From assembly GCF_004919105.1 (NCBI RefSeq), contig NZ_STGK01000007.1, positions 1-64,000 of the forward strand: a DNA stretch of 64,000 nt, in the 5' to 3' direction. The notes under the pieces are model-generated. The model made no database searches. It saw only the letters and a list, made by a program, of their open reading frames with translations, and was not told the DNA's origin. Source of the DNA: Nocardioides sp. GY 10113. Its GTDB lineage: Bacteria; Actinomycetota; Actinomycetes; Propionibacteriales; Nocardioidaceae. Position 1 is the stretch's first letter. The number at the start of each line of letters is the position of its first letter. Shown one piece after another: positions 61,866 to 64,000 of the stretch. A program made the position numbers and the translations under genes.

Positions 61866-63650
61866 GTGCCCCAGCCCCTGCAGAAGGTGCTCATCGCCAA
61901 CCGCGGTGAGATCGCGGTCCGTGTCATTCGGGCCTGCAAGGATGCCGGCATCGGCAGTGTTGCCGTCTACGCCGACCCCGACCGGGACGCGCTCTTCGTC
62001 CGTCTGGCCGACGAGGCCTACGCGCTCAACGGCGCCACGCCGGCGGACTCCTACCTCGACATCGCCAAGATCATCGACGTCGCGCAGCGCTCCGGCGCCG
62101 ACTCGGTGCACCCGGGCTACGGCTTCCTCGCCGAGAACGCCCAGTTCGCCCAGGCCGTCCTCGACGCGGGCCTGATCTGGATCGGCCCCTCGCCCGAGGC
62201 CATCGACGCCCTCGGCGACAAGGCCAAGGCCAAGCACATCGCGGTGAAGGCCAACGCCCCGCTCGCGCCGGGCACCAAGGACCCGGTCAAGGACGCCGAC
62301 GAGGTCGTCGCCCTGGCCAAGGAGTACGGCCTGCCGGTCGCCATCAAGGCCGTGTACGGCGGCGGCGGCCGCGGCCTCAAGGTCGCCCGCACCCTCGAGG
62401 AGATCCCCGAGCTCTTCGAGTCGGCCACCCGCGAGGCCGTCGGCGCCTTCGGTCGCGGCGAGTGCCTGGTCGAGAAGTTCCTCGACCGCCCCCGCCACGT
62501 CGAGACCCAGTGCCTGGCCGACCAGCACGGCAACGTCGTGGTCGTCTCGACCCGCGACTGCTCGCTGCAGCGCCGGCACCAGAAGGTCGTCGAGGAGGCC
62601 CCCGCGCCGTTCCTCAGCGACGAGCAGCTCGAGCGCCTCTACTCGTCCTCGAAGGCGATCCTCAAGGAGGCCGGGTACGTCGGCGCCGGCACCTGCGAGT
62701 TCCTGGTCGCCGCCGACGGCACCATCTCCTTCCTCGAGGTCAACACCCGCCTCCAGGTCGAGCACTGCGTCTCCGAGGAGGTCACCGGCATCGACCTGGT
62801 GCAGGAGATGTTCCGCATCGCGGCCGGCGAGGAGCTCGGCTACGACGACCCGGAGATCAAGGGTCACGCGATCGAGTACCGGATCAACGCCGAGGACGCG
62901 GGCCGCAACTTCATGCCGGCCCCGGGCACCCTCACCGAGTGGGCCCCGCCGAGCGGCCCGGGCATCCGCCTGGACTCCGGCTACGAGAAGGGCGAGACCA
63001 TCCCCGGCTCGTTCGACTCCCTCGTGGCCAAGCTGATCGTCAGCGGCACCGACCGCACCCAGGCGATCGCCCGCTCCAAGCGCGCGCTGAGCGAGTTCCG
63101 CGTCGACGGCATGCCGACGATCATCCCCTTCTTCGAGAAGGTCCTCGACGAGCCGGCGTACGTCGGCTCCTCGAACAAGACCGGCGAGGGCTCCTTCGAC
63201 GTCTACACCACCTGGATCGAGAGCGAGTTCGTCAACGACATCGAGCCGTTCGGCGGCGAGGCGGGCGAGGCCGAGGAGGCCGAGGAGCGCCAGAAGGTCA
63301 CCGTCGAGGTCGGCGGCCGCCGACTCGAGGTCGTCCTGCCGGGCGGCCTCGGCAGCATCGGCACCGGCGCGGCCGGCGGCGGGGCGAAGAAGCCGAAGCG
63401 CGCGGCCGGCAAGAAGGCCGGCGCGACCGCCTCCGGCGACGCCGTGGCGAGTCCGATGCAGGGCACCATCGTCAAGGTCGCCGTCGAGGAGGGCCAGGAG
63501 GTCGCCGAGGGCGACGTCGTGGTCGTCATGGAGGCGATGAAGATGGAGCAGCCGCTCAAGGCGCACAAGGCCGGCATCGTCACCGGCCTGACCGCGGAGG
63601 TCGGTGCCACCGTCACCAACGGCCAGGTGATCTGCGAGCTCAAGGACTGA
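61866..63650 (+). CDS. accA3: Acyl-CoA carboxylase alpha subunit (biotin carboxylase + BCCP)
   Basis: 594 aa from the GTG at 61866 with GGAGGAG 5 bases upstream; an in-frame GTG at 61788 just after the -10 could give a longer form. Biotin carboxylase: [58 protein letters not shown] Lys/Ala linker leads to the BCCP domain, with biotinylated Lys near 559 in [10 protein letters not shown]. It carboxylates biotin with ATP and bicarbonate and passes it to AccD. Probably serves several AccD partners, as in mycobacteria. Confidence 0.97.
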   Translation: MPQPLQKVLIANRGEIAVRVIRACKDAGIGSVAVYADPDRDALFVRLADEAYALNGATPADSYLDIAKIIDVAQRSGADSVHPGYGFLAENAQFAQAVLDAGLIWIGPSPEAIDALGDKAKAKHIAVKANAPLAPGTKDPVKDADEVVALAKEYGLPVAIKAVYGGGGRGLKVARTLEEIPELFESATREAVGAFGRGECLVEKFLDRPRHVETQCLADQHGNVVVVSTRDCSLQRRHQKVVEEAPAPFLSDEQLERLYSSSKAILKEAGYVGAGTCEFLVAADGTISFLEVNTRLQVEHCVSEEVTGIDLVQEMFRIAAGEELGYDDPEIKGHAIEYRINAEDAGRNFMPAPGTLTEWAPPSGPGIRLDSGYEKGETIPGSFDSLVAKLIVSGTDRTQAIARSKRALSEFRVDGMPTIIPFFEKVLDEPAYVGSSNKTGEGSFDVYTTWIESEFVNDIEPFGGEAGEAEEAEERQKVTVEVGGRRLEVVLPGGLGSIGTGAAGGGAKKPKRAAGKKAGATASGDAVASPMQGTIVKVAVEEGQEVAEGDVVVVMEAMKMEQPLKAHKAGIVTGLTAEVGATVTNGQVICELKD

Positions 63651-63669
63651 GCTCCCCGACACGAGTAGC

Positions 63670-63699
63670 GCGGACCGCGGGCGAACGCCCGCGGTCCGC
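63670..63699 (+). terminator. Hairpin terminator after accA
   Basis: Perfect palindrome of 14-bp arms, GCGGACCGCGGGCG and its complement, 19 bases after the accA stop. Followed by CTGCTTGTCC, with few T, so termination may need Rho. Confidence 0.75.
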
Positions 63700-63788
63700 C
63701 TGCTTGTCCACCGAGCCGCCAGGGCGCGTCGCCCACCCCCGTGCACGCTGCGCGACGTTCGCGACGACGCCGCTTGGGAGAGACGCCC

Positions 63789-63794
63789 TAGGCT
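63789..63794 (+). promoter_or_regulatory. TAGGCT -10 of a leaderless gene (PH-domain gene)
   Basis: TAGGCT, 7-base gap, then GTG at 63802. Third case of this arrangement in the core part. Confidence 0.55.
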
Positions 63795-63801
63795 CCGCAC
63801 C

Positions 63802-64000
63802 GTGAGCGAACTGCGCGACCCCGCCCACCGGGTCAGCCCCCGGGCCCGGACGATGTGGCTGGCCACGACGGCCCTGCAGGCCGCGCTGGCCACCGTTGCC
63901 GCCCTCGTCGTGGCCACCATCTGGCTCACCGCGCCCTGGACCTGGATCGTCCCGGCCACCGTCGCCGCCCTGGGGGCGCTGGCGGTCGCGGTGGTGCCGC
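63802..64000 (+). CDS. YdbS-like PH-domain membrane protein, 5' part
   Basis: The first 66 codons only; the gene runs past the window end. Start RDPAHRVSPRARTMWLATTA followed by two hydrophobic helices, typical of YdbS/YdbT-type bacterial PH-domain proteins. Probably leaderless. Function unsettled; membrane role likely. Confidence 0.75.
   Translation, partial: MSELRDPAHRVSPRARTMWLATTALQAALATVAALVVATIWLTAPWTWIVPATVAALGALAVAVVP

Overview
The window is high-GC actinobacterial DNA, most like a Nocardioides-type member of the Propionibacteriales. The evidence is very high G+C at third codon positions, many GTG starts, GTGA/ATGA gene overlaps, TAGGCT-type leaderless promoters, and a core gene order (fadE25-like, purE, purK, PH protein, birA, accD, accE, maf, accA) that follows the mycobacterial fadE25-accA3 locus. 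I found no rRNA, tRNA or CRISPR array.

Left part, about 1-43 kb, is accessory. It opens with a secreted protein (26-1153) and a 788-aa membrane protein (1613-3979), divergent from a tightly coupled three-gene operon (4692-14985). That operon encodes a 2101-aa P-loop NTPase, a coiled-coil beta-CASP metallo-nuclease, and a transmembrane Ser/Thr kinase with a peptidoglycan-binding tail. Next come two ADP-ribosylglycohydrolase-family genes, one with both Asp of its first metal motif replaced by Ala and one fused to a phosphatase. They diverge from an XRE regulator and a nuclease-like protein, and paired palindromes lie between them. A minus-strand unit (19261-21933) follows: an E2-E1 ubiquitin-type fusion enzyme preceded by a 120-aa disordered protein ending in glycine. 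A two-gene antitoxin-like unit lies at 22454-23697.

From 23972 to 36636 there is a defence island. It holds a GmrSD-type DUF262/DUF1524 enzyme, a VRR-NUC nuclease and a single-chain type ISP restriction-modification enzyme on the minus strand. Divergent from these is a Dna2-like pair split into a Fe-S RecB-family nuclease and an SF1 helicase. A two-part large serine recombinase (37278-39898), a frameshifted copy of the antitoxin-like gene (40033-40199) and a polymorphic toxin/immunity pair (40486-42916) end the accessory part.

Right part, 43.2-64 kb, is core metabolism. It contains FadE25-like acyl-CoA dehydrogenase with a divergent TetR gene and tandem operators, a CoA-binding protein, Dps, PurE/PurK, a lone OmpR-type winged helix, a class III adenylate cyclase, a PH-domain protein and BirA. 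BirA would biotinylate the carboxylase assembled from AccD, AccE and AccA. Between accE and maf lie a metzincin-like protease, a DUF885 peptidase, a YcaQ/AlkX-type protein and an ECF sigma factor with a membrane partner. A second acyl-CoA dehydrogenase precedes accA, and the window ends inside a YdbS-like PH-domain membrane protein.

The strongest candidates for something undescribed are the NTPase/beta-CASP/kinase operon, the E2-E1 unit with the Gly-ended protein, and the split Dna2-like pair.
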